A DNA stretch of 64,000 nucleotides, taken from contig NZ_CP049886.1 of assembly GCF_011303955.1 (NCBI RefSeq), forward strand, positions 1,466,735-1,530,734. The letters are read 5' to 3'. This document shows positions 9,275-18,677 of this stretch, in pieces. Numbering within the stretch: position 1 is the stretch's first letter; each line of letters starts with the position of its first letter. Source of the stretch: Vagococcus coleopterorum. Its GTDB lineage: Bacteria; Bacillota; Bacilli; Lactobacillales; Vagococcaceae. The notes under the pieces were generated by a model, which saw nothing but the letters and a program-made list of their open reading frames with translations, did no database searches and was not told where the DNA came from. The position numbers and the translations under genes were made by a program.

Positions 9275-9943
9275 CTACTGATTACTAAAATTAAATTGGT
9301 GATTCGAACTAAAATTCTCATCAAAGTATATTAAGGTTTGTAGTTCCGTCGTTAAATCTATGTATTGAACTTTAACATTATCTGGCACTGTCACACGTCC
9401 TGGAGCAAAGTTTAAGATGGCGGTAATGCCTGCCTCTACCATGTGATTAACAGCATCTTGTGAATATTTGCTTGGCACTGTCGAGATAGCGGTAGTGATT
9501 CCCTTAGCTTTAATCACTTTGCTAAAATCTTTAACACTTTGAACTTCAATTCCATTAACCATCGTGCCAATGATTTCTGGGTTATTATCAAATATAGCTT
9601 CTATTTGTAAATTGTCATTACGACGGAAATTATTTTTCGCTAATGCTTTCCCTAAATCTCCAGCTCCCACAACTGCTAGCGGTTTCTTAACCTGAGTATT
9701 TAAAATGTGGCCAAACACTTCGATCAGATAAGATACATCATAACCATAGCCACTTCTGCCTAACTCCCCAAAATGAGAAAAATCTCGGCGAATGGTTGCT
9801 GATGGGATTTGAATCAGCTGACTAAATTCTTGAGATTTAATTCTTTCAACATTGGATTCTGCTAATGTTCTTAAGTATCGGTAATACAAAGGTATACGTT
9901 TTGCTGTGGCGTTTGGGATTTTTAATTCTGCTTCTACTGCCAT
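9275..9943 (-). CDS. rex: redox-sensing transcriptional repressor Rex
   Basis: Repressor that reads the NADH/NAD ratio: it binds DNA when NADH is low and releases it when NADH rises, controlling fermentation and overflow genes. The 222 residues contain an N-terminal winged helix (IPSATIRRDFSHFGELGRSG, about residues 47-66). A Rossmann domain follows, with the nucleotide loop VVGAGDLGKAL near residue 91 and a C-terminal swapped helix rich in NFSNQ. A good GGAGTGAGA ribosome binding site precedes the ATG. It has its own promoter flanked by two Rex-like half-sites (separate entry). A plausible target in this window is the pdh operon, where a GTGA-N6-TCAC site is seen. Confidence 0.96.
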   Translation of the reverse strand: MAVEAELKIPNATAKRIPLYYRYLRTLAESNVERIKSQEFSQLIQIPSATIRRDFSHFGELGRSGYGYDVSYLIEVFGHILNTQVKKPLAVVGAGDLGKALAKNNFRRNDNLQIEAIFDNNPEIIGTMVNGIEVQSVKDFSKVIKAKGITTAISTVPSKYSQDAVNHMVEAGITAILNFAPGRVTVPDNVKVQYIDLTTELQTLIYFDENFSSNHQFNFSNQ

Positions 9944-9977
9944 CTTCTCACTCCTTTGTTAAACTTTTCACATTACA

Positions 9978-10019
9978 AGTGTACCATTCTTGTGAAACAT
10001 TAGCAATCACTCTTCACAA
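9978..10019 (-). promoter_or_regulatory. rex promoter with flanking Rex-like half-sites
   Basis: On the minus strand TTGCTA (10006-10001), a 17-base spacer and TACACT (9983-9978) form a plausible promoter. The half-sites TTGTGAA (10019-10013) and TTTCACAA (9997-9990) flank the -35 element, but they are 15 bases apart rather than the usual 4. Autoregulation is therefore only a suggestion. Confidence 0.45.
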
Positions 10020-10021
10020 AC

Positions 10022-10052
10022 AAAAAAAGACCGAGCTAAGCTCAGTCTTTTA
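10022..10052 (-). terminator. terminator of the desulfurase-thiI operon
   Basis: On the minus strand AAAGACTGAGC pairs with GCTCGGTCTTT (one mismatch) and is followed by T7. The stem begins at the thiI stop codon. Confidence 0.85.
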
Positions 10053-11267
10053 TAGTAAATCATCAAATTCATCTTGATCACCAGCTAAATAGCGTTGACC
10101 AGATTGTATTTCAGTAATTTTAATACCTGCAACAGCACGTGCAACTAATCCTTCAACATCCATCCGTTCTTCCATAGCAATTGCACGATCCAAACGTGGT
10201 TTTGTTTTGGGCTTTGGCGGCGCAAAGATTGTGCAACAATCTTCAAATGGTTGAATAGCTAAATCAAACGTATCAATTTTTTCAGCTACTTCAATAATTT
10301 CATTTTTATCCATCGCAACGACGGGTCGAATAATCGGTGTTGTTGTCACATCATTAATGGCAATCATGCTATGCAATGTTTGTGAGGCAACTTGCCCTAA
10401 AGATTCACCATTAAAGATGGCTAAACCTTTGCGTTGTTTCATAATTTCATCTGTAATACGCAGCATGAACCGACGCGTAATGGTCATCAAATAACCTTCA
10501 TCAACAGACTTTTTAATTTCTTCTTGAATCTCAGTAAACGGCACTTCAATAAACTGAATACTTCCGACATAAGGTACTAGTTTTACGGTTAGATCTTTAG
10601 CTTTATCTAAAGCTTGTTGACTTGTATAAGGTGGACTATGGAAATGAACGGCTTCAATTTCAACCCCACGCTTCATCGCTAAGTAGCCTGCAACGGGTGA
10701 GTCAATCCCACCAGATAACATCAACATCCCACGACCACTAGAACCAACAGGTAAACCACCTGCTCCTTTGATTGTCTCACATGATAAGTAAGCACCATCC
10801 ATACGAATTTCCACACGCATGGTAATATCAGGATTTTTCATCTTCACATCAATTTCAGGAATAGCCTGAATCACGTGATAACCAACTTCACGGTTCAATT
10901 CATTGGTATCTAATTCAAAATCATGATCGGCACGACGAGCATTCACTTTGAAACTCATCCCCGGTTGGTAGTGTTCTTTCACCATCTCTACCGCTGTTTG
11001 ATAAATCGTATCCAAATCTTTCTCCACACGAATCGCTGGTGAAAAGTTTTGGATCCCGAAGATTGGTTTTAAGGCATTTAAAACACCTGCGCTATCTGCA
11101 CCATTTAATAATAAATGCATCCGGTCACGTTCACCATGAACTTTAACTTCAGGAAAAGCATGCAGCGCTTTTTTAACGTTTGTTGCTAAAATACGAATAA
11201 AAATACGTTTGTTTTTTCCTTTTGTTGATAGCTCACCATAACGGACCATTACTTCTGTATAGTTCAT
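10050..11267 (-). CDS. thiI: tRNA 4-thiouridine synthase ThiI
   Basis: Adenylates U8 of tRNA and inserts sulfur, giving s4U. The sulfur comes from the cysteine desulfurase encoded just upstream. The 405 residues comprise an N-terminal ferredoxin-like part, a THUMP domain (about 60-165), and a PP-loop ATP pyrophosphatase domain with [20 protein letters not shown] near residue 183. There is no C-terminal rhodanese domain, as is usual in Gram-positive ThiI, so persulfide must come directly from the desulfurase. A conserved CC pair in [19 protein letters not shown] matches this family. It lies 14 bases after the desulfurase gene and is followed by a terminator. Confidence 0.96.
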   Translation of the reverse strand: MNYTEVMVRYGELSTKGKNKRIFIRILATNVKKALHAFPEVKVHGERDRMHLLLNGADSAGVLNALKPIFGIQNFSPAIRVEKDLDTIYQTAVEMVKEHYQPGMSFKVNARRADHDFELDTNELNREVGYHVIQAIPEIDVKMKNPDITMRVEIRMDGAYLSCETIKGAGGLPVGSSGRGMLMLSGGIDSPVAGYLAMKRGVEIEAVHFHSPPYTSQQALDKAKDLTVKLVPYVGSIQFIEVPFTEIQEEIKKSVDEGYLMTITRRFMLRITDEIMKQRKGLAIFNGESLGQVASQTLHSMIAINDVTTTPIIRPVVAMDKNEIIEVAEKIDTFDLAIQPFEDCCTIFAPPKPKTKPRLDRAIAMEERMDVEGLVARAVAGIKITEIQSGQRYLAGDQDEFDDLL

Positions 11268-11281
11268 CTATTTCATCCTAA

Positions 11282-12430
11282 CTAGTTATTAATTTTTGAA
11301 AATTTTTCTTGTAATTGATTAAAGGCCACCATGAACTGCTCTGCTTCCACCATTGTTGTATCCGCATTGATACTTAAACGAACAGCTGTAATTGCTTTGG
11401 CTTCAGGCACCGCCATAGCAGATAAGGTACTGCCAGACACTTTACTCTTACTTGAGCAAGCGCTGGTTGTAGAAATAATAATATCTTTCGTTTCAAAAGC
11501 GTGAACTAATACTTCACCTTTAATATCTTTCAAGCCAAAACAAACAATATGCGGTGCATAGTCCTCATTCGCTTCAGAGAACAAGGTTACTTTGGGGTAT
11601 TTTTTCAACGAGTCAATTAGATAGTCTTTGATATTTTGTTCTCGTTTATTCTTTAACTCCTGGTCTGTTAAATGCAGACGAACAGCACGCGCCATGGCAA
11701 CAATCCCCGGAACATTTTCCGTCCCACTACGTTGTTGACTTTCTTGACCACCACCGTTTAATAGCGGTTCAATTCGACGCCCTTTTTTCCAATAAATAAA
11801 ACCAGTTCCTTTTGGTCCATGGAATTTATGAGCTGAGAAAGTCACAAAATCCACTCGCTTTGTCAAGAAACGACTTGTTGGGATTTTACCTAATCCTTGA
11901 ACAGCATCGACATGAAAATGAGTTGTTGGATGCTCCTTCAATAAATCACCAATTTCTCGAATCGGTTGAACAGCCCCTACCTCATTGTTGACTGCCATAA
12001 CTGATACTAAAATTGTATCTGGTCGTAATAATTCTTTTACTTTATCTACACGAACTTGACCACGTTCATCAACTGGTGCCACACTGACTTCAAATCCTAA
12101 ATCAGTTAACTGCAGCGCTGCGGCTGACACAGCACTGTGTTCCACAGCAGAAATAATAATGTGTTTACCAAAGTCAGCCTTAGCTAAGGCTGTTCCCTTG
12201 ATAATCCAGTTATTTCCTTCTGTTCCTCCACTAGTGAAAAAAATCTCACTTGGATCAACTGCCAACATTTCGGCAATCTGTTTACGTGACTCATTTAACA
12301 AGCGACTGGCTTGGTTTCCTAAGCGATGTAAACTTGATGGGTTGCCAAGTATCCGTTGACTTGTTTTTACATACGTATCTAAAACTGCAGGATGAACCGC
12401 AGTTGTGGCACTATTGTCAAAATAGATCAT
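11282..12430 (-). CDS. cysteine desulfurase (NifS/IscS-like, partner of ThiI)
   Basis: PLP-dependent enzyme that takes sulfur from cysteine as a protein persulfide. The 382 residues include FDNSATTAVHP at the N-terminus, TSGGTEGNN, and the PLP lysine in SAHKFHGPKGTGF (about residue 201). The catalytic cysteine is in STTSACSSKS (about 325), with the short active-site loop of the NifZ-like group that partners with ThiI. Its position directly before thiI, with no iscU or suf genes nearby, suggests that tRNA thiolation is its job. The frame opens at a GTG at 12439, but the ATG at 12430 has GAGGTGG seven bases away and is used. Confidence 0.93.
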   Translation of the reverse strand: MIYFDNSATTAVHPAVLDTYVKTSQRILGNPSSLHRLGNQASRLLNESRKQIAEMLAVDPSEIFFTSGGTEGNNWIIKGTALAKADFGKHIIISAVEHSAVSAAALQLTDLGFEVSVAPVDERGQVRVDKVKELLRPDTILVSVMAVNNEVGAVQPIREIGDLLKEHPTTHFHVDAVQGLGKIPTSRFLTKRVDFVTFSAHKFHGPKGTGFIYWKKGRRIEPLLNGGGQESQQRSGTENVPGIVAMARAVRLHLTDQELKNKREQNIKDYLIDSLKKYPKVTLFSEANEDYAPHIVCFGLKDIKGEVLVHAFETKDIIISTTSACSSKSKVSGSTLSAMAVPEAKAITAVRLSINADTTMVEAEQFMVAFNQLQEKFSKINN

Positions 12431-12525
12431 TTTATCCACCTCTATTTATATTCTCTCTAGGCTGATTAAAGCACTACTTATTATAGTCTTTATCTGTCTT
12501 AATATCAATGCGACACATTTAAAAC

Positions 12526-12558
12526 AAAAAGAAAAAGGAGAGCCTTTTAGCCCTCCTT
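12526..12558 (-). terminator. terminator of ezrA
   Basis: On the minus strand AAGGAG pairs with CTCCTT around a short imperfect inner stem, followed by TTTTTCTTTTTG just after the ezrA stop. Confidence 0.75.
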
Positions 12559-12563
12559 ATGTT

Positions 12564-14294
12564 TTAAAATTGTGTGTTATTTCCTTTAGTACTGAAGTAT
12601 GCTGCTTCAATACGTTTGAAAGCACCTGGCTCAACTTGTTCTAAAGCAACGCCAATCTCATCCAAGGCATCGTTGTAGCGGTGCTCTTCAGTGAATAGTT
12701 CATAGCTTTTAGTCACAGCTTCTGCCATGTCTTCATCCGTCATACGGTAACGGTTTGAATATTGTAACATTTGTTCAGTTAGCGCTGCGCTATCAATTAA
12801 TTCTTCTGTTTTATCATCTAACATTTGGATGTCTTCTTCACAGAATGAAACCAATTGATTGATGCGATCCATATCGATACGCATTTTGTTTAATTCATGA
12901 CTTAATTCTTCAATTCTATCTGTTGCCACATAGAAGAAGTCTAAGTAATCTTTCGGCAAACCTGGTAAACGTTGTTTATCCACTTTACGTTTGATGGCAC
13001 GCATATCAAATTCAAATGTATCGATTTTACTTTGAGCCATTTTTTCACCTTCACGCATCTCAGTCACCGATTCGTTAATAGCGATTTGATTGTTTTCCAC
13101 TTCATCTAAAGCTTCTAAATGGTTTTTAATTTCAAACTCAGCATCACTGTAAACAACAGTATTTTTGTTGATTTTTTCTTCTGTTTCTTTAAATGCTTTA
13201 GCGATGTTATCAACTTGTTTTTCGAACTCTTCAGCACGACCTTGTTCATTGTTATTTAACGCATATGATTGAGATACATGGTCTAATTCAATCTTTAATT
13301 GTTTGTTGTTTTTACTAATGTGTTCAATGTACTCATTTGTTGTTTTAACATTTTTATCAACAAATTGTTTTGATTCAATCTCTTGCTCCATGATGTTGTA
13401 TAACCCATCAATTTGTTCAGCGATTGCTTCATTTTCAGATTTAACTAATTCTAAATCCATTTCTTTTAAATTATTAACGTTCTTACCAATTTTTTGGTTA
13501 ACTTCTTTAATTTGTTCTTCAATCTTAACTTCTGGGAATTGATATTTTTGTTTAACTAATGTTTCATGACCACTAACGATTTCTTTCATTTGAATTGGAA
13601 ACTCTTGATCCAACTCTTCAAAGTAACCTGGGATGACTGTCATTTTTTCTTCTAAAGCTTTAGCTTGTTCTTCAGCCTCTGCTAAAACTAAACCAGCTTC
13701 CATTGGATCACCAGACGTATTTAAAGCTACAAATGATTTGAATTGGTTATCGATGCTATCAATTTCTTTTTTCAAACTTTCGATAGCTGGTCCAAATTTC
13801 GCTTCTTCTTCAGTGATTTGTGTTTTAACTTCTTCATATTTATCTAATGCTTCTTGTACTGCTACTGAGTTTTCGGCTTCACGGTCACGTAAATATTTCA
13901 AACCAACACGGATATCCGCTACTTTTGATTCCATCGAATCCATTGTTTCTTCTGCATCAACAATCGCTTTCTTCACGCCACCAAATTTAAATGTTTGGTT
14001 TAAGTTTTCTGCATCGAAGATTTTTGTTTCTAATTCGGCAAATGAGGCCGTTGATAAATCTGACCATTTTTCTTGCCATTCACGGAATGTATTTTGGCTT
14101 TGACCAACTAGATGCATTTGCTTCACTTCATCCACTTCTTCATTTACAGGCAATTCAAATAATGACATTTTACGTTCTTCTAATTCTTTTAATCGCCCTT
14201 CATTTTTTCGTCTCACAATAAACGCTGCAAGATAAGCTACTGCCGCAATTAGAATAATCGCTAGAAATATCCATAAGATTGTATTTGATTTCAT
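12564..14294 (-). CDS. ezrA: septation ring formation regulator EzrA
   Basis: Membrane protein that binds FtsZ and regulates Z-ring assembly in low-GC Gram-positives. The 576 residues begin with one transmembrane helix (about 6-26, out-in orientation). A basic stretch follows, and then a long spectrin-like region of coiled coils up to the C-terminus, which is the complete family plan. FtsZ, FtsA, SepF and DivIVA, encoded 40 kb away, are its functional partners. The open frame begins at 14309, but those five codons are the Shine-Dalgarno region GGAGGAAAC, so the ATG at 14294 is the likely start. It is monocistronic with its own promoter and terminator. Confidence 0.95.
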   Translation of the reverse strand: MKSNTILWIFLAIILIAAVAYLAAFIVRRKNEGRLKELEERKMSLFELPVNEEVDEVKQMHLVGQSQNTFREWQEKWSDLSTASFAELETKIFDAENLNQTFKFGGVKKAIVDAEETMDSMESKVADIRVGLKYLRDREAENSVAVQEALDKYEEVKTQITEEEAKFGPAIESLKKEIDSIDNQFKSFVALNTSGDPMEAGLVLAEAEEQAKALEEKMTVIPGYFEELDQEFPIQMKEIVSGHETLVKQKYQFPEVKIEEQIKEVNQKIGKNVNNLKEMDLELVKSENEAIAEQIDGLYNIMEQEIESKQFVDKNVKTTNEYIEHISKNNKQLKIELDHVSQSYALNNNEQGRAEEFEKQVDNIAKAFKETEEKINKNTVVYSDAEFEIKNHLEALDEVENNQIAINESVTEMREGEKMAQSKIDTFEFDMRAIKRKVDKQRLPGLPKDYLDFFYVATDRIEELSHELNKMRIDMDRINQLVSFCEEDIQMLDDKTEELIDSAALTEQMLQYSNRYRMTDEDMAEAVTKSYELFTEEHRYNDALDEIGVALEQVEPGAFKRIEAAYFSTKGNNTQF

Positions 14295-14354
14295 TTTTGT
14301 TTCCTCCATCGCTTTTTTAAACTCAGTTTCAGCAAGCTTTTAATTATTAATTTT

Positions 14355-14363
14355 AGTATATCA
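14355..14363 (-). promoter_or_regulatory. candidate extended -10 promoter of ezrA
   Basis: The minus strand reads TGATATACT about 60 bases before the ezrA ATG. A second -10-like TATAAT lies farther upstream near 14413. No clear -35 is seen. Confidence 0.4.
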
Positions 14364-14594
14364 TATTGTTTATTTTCTATCATAAAAAGAACATACTCAG
14401 ACTTAATAAATTATACACATAATGTCTAAAAAATGCTAGCTTCAACCCGAAAAAATTAGAAATTGAACAGTTCTATTCAAACCTTTTTTAATCTCCTATA
14501 AAAAAACTTTTAATTGCCTTTACTACCTTGGGATAAATTCATCATTTTCTCAATGAATTCTTATTTATAAAATACTGTATGTAATCGTTTTTTT
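14364..14594. other. AT-rich intergenic stretch between divergent ezrA and ansA
   Basis: No ORF with a ribosome binding site, no long inverted repeat and no recognisable riboswitch. It holds the upstream promoter regions of the two divergent genes. Confidence 0.6.
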
Positions 14595-14603
14595 TGTTAT
14601 AAT
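14595..14603 (+). promoter_or_regulatory. candidate extended -10 promoter of ansA
   Basis: TGTTATAAT is an extended -10 element with a perfect TATAAT hexamer, about 47 bases before the ansA ATG. It is preceded by a T-rich spacer. Confidence 0.6.
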
Positions 14604-14649
14604 CAGACTAATGATTTATGACAATAAATAACAAGAAAGTTGGGATGAC

Positions 14650-15624
14650 ATGAAACGTATTTTAGTCTTGCACACAGGCGGAACAATTGCCATGGCAGAA
14701 GATAGCCAAACTGGTGAAGTGTCGACTGAGCAAAGCAATCCATTATTAAATTTCTCAAACATGAATGATACAGAAACCGAATTAATCGTTGAGGACTTTT
14801 TATATGTCCCTTCTCCACATATTACACCAGAGCACATGCTTGCTCTAAAAGAACGCGTTGCAAAAGCCGCTACTGAAAACTTTGCTGGCGTTGTGATTAC
14901 TCACGGAACAGACACATTAGAAGAAACAGCTTATTTCTTAGATATTACCGTTGGCGACCTATTACCAATCGTTGTCACTGGCGCGATGCGCTCAAGTAAC
15001 GAAATCGGAACGGATGGACTTTATAATTTCTTAACAGCAATTCGTGTTGCTTGTGATGACCAATCACAAGGTAAAGGTGTCTTAGTTGTCATGAACGATG
15101 AAATTCATACAGCACGTTACGTGACTAAAACTCACACAACAAACGTCGCTACATTCAGAACACCGACTTTTGGTCCTGTTGGATTAGTCACAAAACACAA
15201 AGTTTCATTCTATCAACAACTATTAACTAGCCATACACTTGATATTGCAAATGTATCTGCTCGTATCCCAATTGTTAAAGCATACGCTGGTATGGATTCT
15301 GAAATCCTAGACTTACTTGCTGATAGTCAAATTGATGGTCTGGTCATCGAAGCACTTGGCGCTGGTAACCTACCACCAAAAACCGTGCCTGCTATTGAAG
15401 CAATGATTGCTAAAAATATTCCTGTCATCTTAGTCTCACGTTGTTTCAACGGTGTTGCTGAAGGGGTTTACGGTTACGAAGGTGGCGGTATCCAATTAGA
15501 GAAAAAAGGTGTTATTTTCTGTAACGGATTAAACAGCCAAAAAGCGCGTATTAAATTACTAGTTGCGCTAAATGCCAACCTAACTAAAGCCGAATTTAAT
15601 GACTTTATGATTGAAAAAGTTTAA
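14650..15624 (+). CDS. ansA: L-asparaginase (type I, cytoplasmic)
   Basis: Hydrolyses asparagine to aspartate and ammonia. The 324-residue protein has both catalytic threonine motifs: TGGTIA at residues 9-14 with T12, and THGTDTLEE from residue 84 with T87-D88. It lacks a signal peptide and has the length of the cytoplasmic type I enzymes. The ribosome binding site is weak (GGGAT), so expression may rely on the good -10 upstream. It is a single gene, divergent from ezrA, and ends in a strong bidirectional hairpin shared with the SprT-like gene. Confidence 0.95.
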   Translation: MKRILVLHTGGTIAMAEDSQTGEVSTEQSNPLLNFSNMNDTETELIVEDFLYVPSPHITPEHMLALKERVAKAATENFAGVVITHGTDTLEETAYFLDITVGDLLPIVVTGAMRSSNEIGTDGLYNFLTAIRVACDDQSQGKGVLVVMNDEIHTARYVTKTHTTNVATFRTPTFGPVGLVTKHKVSFYQQLLTSHTLDIANVSARIPIVKAYAGMDSEILDLLADSQIDGLVIEALGAGNLPPKTVPAIEAMIAKNIPVILVSRCFNGVAEGVYGYEGGGIQLEKKGVIFCNGLNSQKARIKLLVALNANLTKAEFNDFMIEKV

Positions 15625-15627
15625 AAC

Positions 15628-15657
15628 AAAAAAGCCCTTCGATAGAAGGGCTTTTTT
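15628..15657. terminator. bidirectional terminator between ansA and the SprT-like gene
   Basis: GCCCTTC, the loop GATA and GAAGGGC are flanked by A6 and T6, so the hairpin works for both converging genes. Confidence 0.93.
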
Positions 15658-16120
15658 ATTTTATTAATTTTAGTCGACCACCACAAGGACAGCCATAACG
15701 CCAAAGGTTAATTTTACGTTGGCGAGGAAATGCCTTGCCACATGTTTTACATTGATATAGATATTTAGGCGCACGCTTTTTCTTTTCAACTAACGGCGGC
15801 ACAAAACGAGTCCCACCTGTTGCTTTTAAGAGTTCTTTAAAATCACGATCACGATGCTGATAGCCTTTCCCTTCAATGTGAAGGTGATAATGGCACAACT
15901 CATGTTTTATGACCTTAATTAACTCCTCTTCTCCATAAACTTCAACCACTTTAGGATTGAAGTCTAAATCGTGACTGCCAAGGTGATAGCGCCCACCAGT
16001 CGTTTGTAACCGACGATTATAGGTCGCATGATGTTTAAACGGTTTGCTAAAAAATTCAAGCGAGACTGCTTCAACCATTGATTGCAGCGTTTCCTGTTTT
16101 AATAATTGTTCCGTTGTCAT
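15656..16120 (-). CDS. SprT-like zinc metallopeptidase-type protein
   Basis: SprT-family protein of 154 residues. The zinc-binding HELCH is at residues 73-77 and a likely third ligand is in HIEGKGYQHRDRDF. A C-terminal zinc ribbon has Cys124-x2-Cys127 and Cys144-x-Cys146. This is the layout of Gram-positive YdcK/SprT proteins, which resemble the protease domain of eukaryotic Spartan; the bacterial role is not settled. The start ATG overlaps the tex stop codon (TAATG), so it is translationally coupled to tex, a gene pair conserved in many Firmicutes. The function in RNA or DNA-protein maintenance is inferred from the neighbour only. Confidence 0.9.
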   Translation of the reverse strand: MTTEQLLKQETLQSMVEAVSLEFFSKPFKHHATYNRRLQTTGGRYHLGSHDLDFNPKVVEVYGEEELIKVIKHELCHYHLHIEGKGYQHRDRDFKELLKATGGTRFVPPLVEKKKRAPKYLYQCKTCGKAFPRQRKINLWRYGCPCGGRLKLIK

Positions 16121-18303
16121 TACTCAGTTGGTCCTAACATATTTAAAGCGATACGACCTTTTTGCAAATCAACTGACTCCACCCAAACTGTTACCACATC
16201 GCCAACAGCAACAATGTCCGTTGGGTGTTTAACGAATTTATTACTTAATTTAGAAATGTGAACCATGCCATCTTGTTTGACACCAATATCAACAAAGGCA
16301 CCGAAGTCTACCACGTTACGAACGGTTCCTTCTAACTCCATACCAGGTTTTAAATCTTCCATACTTAATACATCTTTACGTAATAATGGCGCTGCCATTT
16401 CATCACGCAAGTCACGTCCCGGTTGAATTAAGCCGGCAACGATATCTTTCAAGGTTTCTTCCCCAACAGATAGCTCTGTTGCTAATTGTGTCACATTTAA
16501 ACGCTCTAACGATTCTTTAGCTTCCGGTGTTCCTAAATCTTTATTAGTTACCCCTGCTTTAGCTAAAACTTCTTTAGCTGTAGCATAACTTTCTGGGTGA
16601 ATTCCTGTATTATCTAAAATATTTTTAGCTGCTGGAATACGTAAGAAGCCAATCGCTTGCTCATAAGCTTTAGGTCCTAAGCGAGGTACTTTTTTCAATT
16701 GAGCACGACTTGCAAAGGCTCCATTTTCTTCACGGAACTTCACAATATTAGTCGCAGTTGTTTTATTCAATCCTGAAATATGTTGTAACAACTGTGGACT
16801 TGCTGTATTAACGGTTACACCGACTTGGTTTACCGCTGTTTCAACAACAAAGTCTAATTGTTCTCCTAGCATTTTTTGTGACACATCGTGTTGATACTGA
16901 CCAACGCCTACTGCTTGAGGATCAATCTTCACAAGCTCAGCTAAGGGATCTTGTAAACGACGAGCGATACTAATAGCACTACGTTCTTCAACTTGTAAAT
17001 CAGGAAATTCTGTACGAGCCACATCACTGGCTGAATAAACCGATGCTCCCGCTTCATTTACAATCACATAGAAAACTTCACGAGGTAATTGTTTTAATTG
17101 TTCTGCTACAAATAATTCTGATTCGCGGCTTGCGGTACCATTTCCAATAGCAACCATTTCCACTTGATACTTTTCAACTAACTCATTGAAGAGTTTACCA
17201 GCTGCAGCTCGCTTATCATTGCTCGCCGGTTTATGTGGGTAGATTACTTGAATCGCTAATACTTTACCCGTTTCATCAACCACCGCCATTTTACAACCAG
17301 TACGGTAAGCTGGGTCAAATCCTAAAACGACTTTGCCTTTTAACGGTGATTGTAATAATAAGTTATGCAAGTTTTGACCAAAAATACCAATGGCTTGCTC
17401 ATCTGCTTTTTCCGTTAATTCATTACGAATCTCACGAGTAATCGCTGGACCAATGAAACGTTTATAAGCATCTTCATAAGCTGCTTGCACAAAGGGTGCT
17501 GCAGGTGATTGCTGTTTGTCACCAATGATTGCTCGATTTAAATAGTTAAAAATTTGAGCTTCATCACAAACTAGATCAACTTTAAGGATCCCCTCTTTTT
17601 CGCCACGATTTGTTGCCAAAATACGGTGAGCGACAATTTTACTAATAGCCTCTGAATAGTCATAGTACATTTCAAAAACGCCTTTTTCATCTTTCTCAGC
17701 ATCTTTGACTTTACTTACGACCTCGCCATTTTTATATAGGAAATCACGGGTCCAAGTTCTGAATGTTGGTTCATCCCCAACTGTTTCAGCCAAAATTTCA
17801 TGTGCTCCGGCTAAGACATCTTCTTCTGTTAAGACTTCTTTTTCCTCATCGATGTATTTAACTGCTTCAGCAGAGACATCACCTGTTACTGGTAATTCTT
17901 TTAACCACAAAGCAAACGGTTCTAACCCTTTTTCTTTGGCCATTGTCGCTTTTGTGCGGCGTTTTTGTTTGAAGGGACGATATAAATCTTCCACTTGTTG
18001 CATCTTAGCAGCCTTCATAATTTTATTTGTTAACTCATCTGTCAATAGCCCTTGTTCTTCAATGTTACGAATCACGTCTTCTTTACGTTTTTCTAAGTTT
18101 TGAATATAAGTATAACGTTCAGATATATCGCGGATTTGGACTTCATCCAAACTCCCTGTCATTTCTTTACGGTAACGAGCGATAAAAGGCACGGTATTAC
18201 CCTCTTCTAATAACGTCAAAACAGTTTTGATTTGTTTGACACCAATACCACTCAATTCTTTTGTTAACATTGCTAAAATTTCTTGATTTAATTCGACTGC
18301 CAT
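16120..18303 (-). CDS. tex: Tex-family RNA-binding transcription accessory protein
   Basis: A 727-residue Tex protein. In order it has an N-terminal helical region, a YqgF/RNase H-like domain containing VVLGFDPAYRTGCKMAVVD, helix-hairpin-helix repeats (NKTTATNIVKFREENGAF and RVPRLGPKAYEQA-type segments), and a C-terminal S1 domain (GTVRNVVDFGAFVDIGVKQ near residue 655). It binds nucleic acid and influences transcription; the bacterial mechanism is still poorly defined. The length is normal. A -10 TATAAT (18349-18344) lies about 40 bases upstream, and an AAAGGGG ribosome binding site precedes the ATG. The SprT-like gene overlaps its end by one base. Confidence 0.96.
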   Translation of the reverse strand: MAVELNQEILAMLTKELSGIGVKQIKTVLTLLEEGNTVPFIARYRKEMTGSLDEVQIRDISERYTYIQNLEKRKEDVIRNIEEQGLLTDELTNKIMKAAKMQQVEDLYRPFKQKRRTKATMAKEKGLEPFALWLKELPVTGDVSAEAVKYIDEEKEVLTEEDVLAGAHEILAETVGDEPTFRTWTRDFLYKNGEVVSKVKDAEKDEKGVFEMYYDYSEAISKIVAHRILATNRGEKEGILKVDLVCDEAQIFNYLNRAIIGDKQQSPAAPFVQAAYEDAYKRFIGPAITREIRNELTEKADEQAIGIFGQNLHNLLLQSPLKGKVVLGFDPAYRTGCKMAVVDETGKVLAIQVIYPHKPASNDKRAAAGKLFNELVEKYQVEMVAIGNGTASRESELFVAEQLKQLPREVFYVIVNEAGASVYSASDVARTEFPDLQVEERSAISIARRLQDPLAELVKIDPQAVGVGQYQHDVSQKMLGEQLDFVVETAVNQVGVTVNTASPQLLQHISGLNKTTATNIVKFREENGAFASRAQLKKVPRLGPKAYEQAIGFLRIPAAKNILDNTGIHPESYATAKEVLAKAGVTNKDLGTPEAKESLERLNVTQLATELSVGEETLKDIVAGLIQPGRDLRDEMAAPLLRKDVLSMEDLKPGMELEGTVRNVVDFGAFVDIGVKQDGMVHISKLSNKFVKHPTDIVAVGDVVTVWVESVDLQKGRIALNMLGPTE

Positions 18304-18392
18304 ATTTAAAACCCCTTTGTCTATCTTAATAATCTCATCTTCTATTATACAGCATCCACGGATTAGAAACTAATCAAATCAACATGACTAAA

Positions 18393-18420
18393 CAAAAAGA
18401 ACAATCCGAAGATTGTTCTT
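18393..18420 (-). terminator. terminator after the 56-residue membrane protein
   Basis: On the minus strand AAGAACAATC, a TTCG tetraloop and GATTGTTCTT are followed by a T-run. The 10-bp stem is perfect and overlaps the stop codon of the small ORF. Confidence 0.92.
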
Positions 18421-18589
18421 AACTAAAAATAACTAAACCGATTAAACTGATAGCAAAAAAGATAACGCTAAAAATAAACATTCTAAATGTCCGATGACCA
18501 TTCGCCCATAAATAAATGGTTGCAATCAAACTAATCATCATCACAAATGCACTTATCCACGTTAACATTAAAAATAACACTTGAAACAT
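18419..18589 (-). CDS. small two-helix membrane protein of unknown function
   Basis: A 56-residue ORF that starts MFQVLFLMLTWISAFVMMIS and ends GLVIFS. Two hydrophobic stretches (about residues 3-28 and 37-55) flank a polar turn, WANGHRTFR, giving a helical-hairpin topology. It has an AGGGGG ribosome binding site nine or so bases before the ATG. A perfect UUCG-loop terminator begins at its stop codon, which strongly supports a real transcript ending here. It lies between the GW glucosaminidase (upstream, same strand) and tex. I do not recognise the family. It could be a membrane helper, or less likely a type I toxin-like peptide. Confidence 0.6.
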   Translation of the reverse strand: MFQVLFLMLTWISAFVMMISLIATIYLWANGHRTFRMFIFSVIFFAISLIGLVIFS

Positions 18590-18677
18590 ATCGTACCCCC
18601 TAAATGATAATATATAAGCATTTACTAAATCATGTTACTATCCGCCAACTGTATGTTAATTCTTTGTCCTTCTTAAT

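Noticed and set aside
13633..14103. Plus-strand ORF of 156 codons opposite ezrA
   Set aside because: It is the mirror of the coiled-coil codon pattern of ezrA, with no ribosome binding site and no domain.
14603..14837. Minus-strand ORFs at the beginning of ansA
   Set aside because: Antisense to a clear gene with a promoter and catalytic motifs; no ribosome binding site.
17705..18103. 132-codon plus-strand ORF opposite tex
   Set aside because: Serine-rich antisense shadow without a start signal or known domain.
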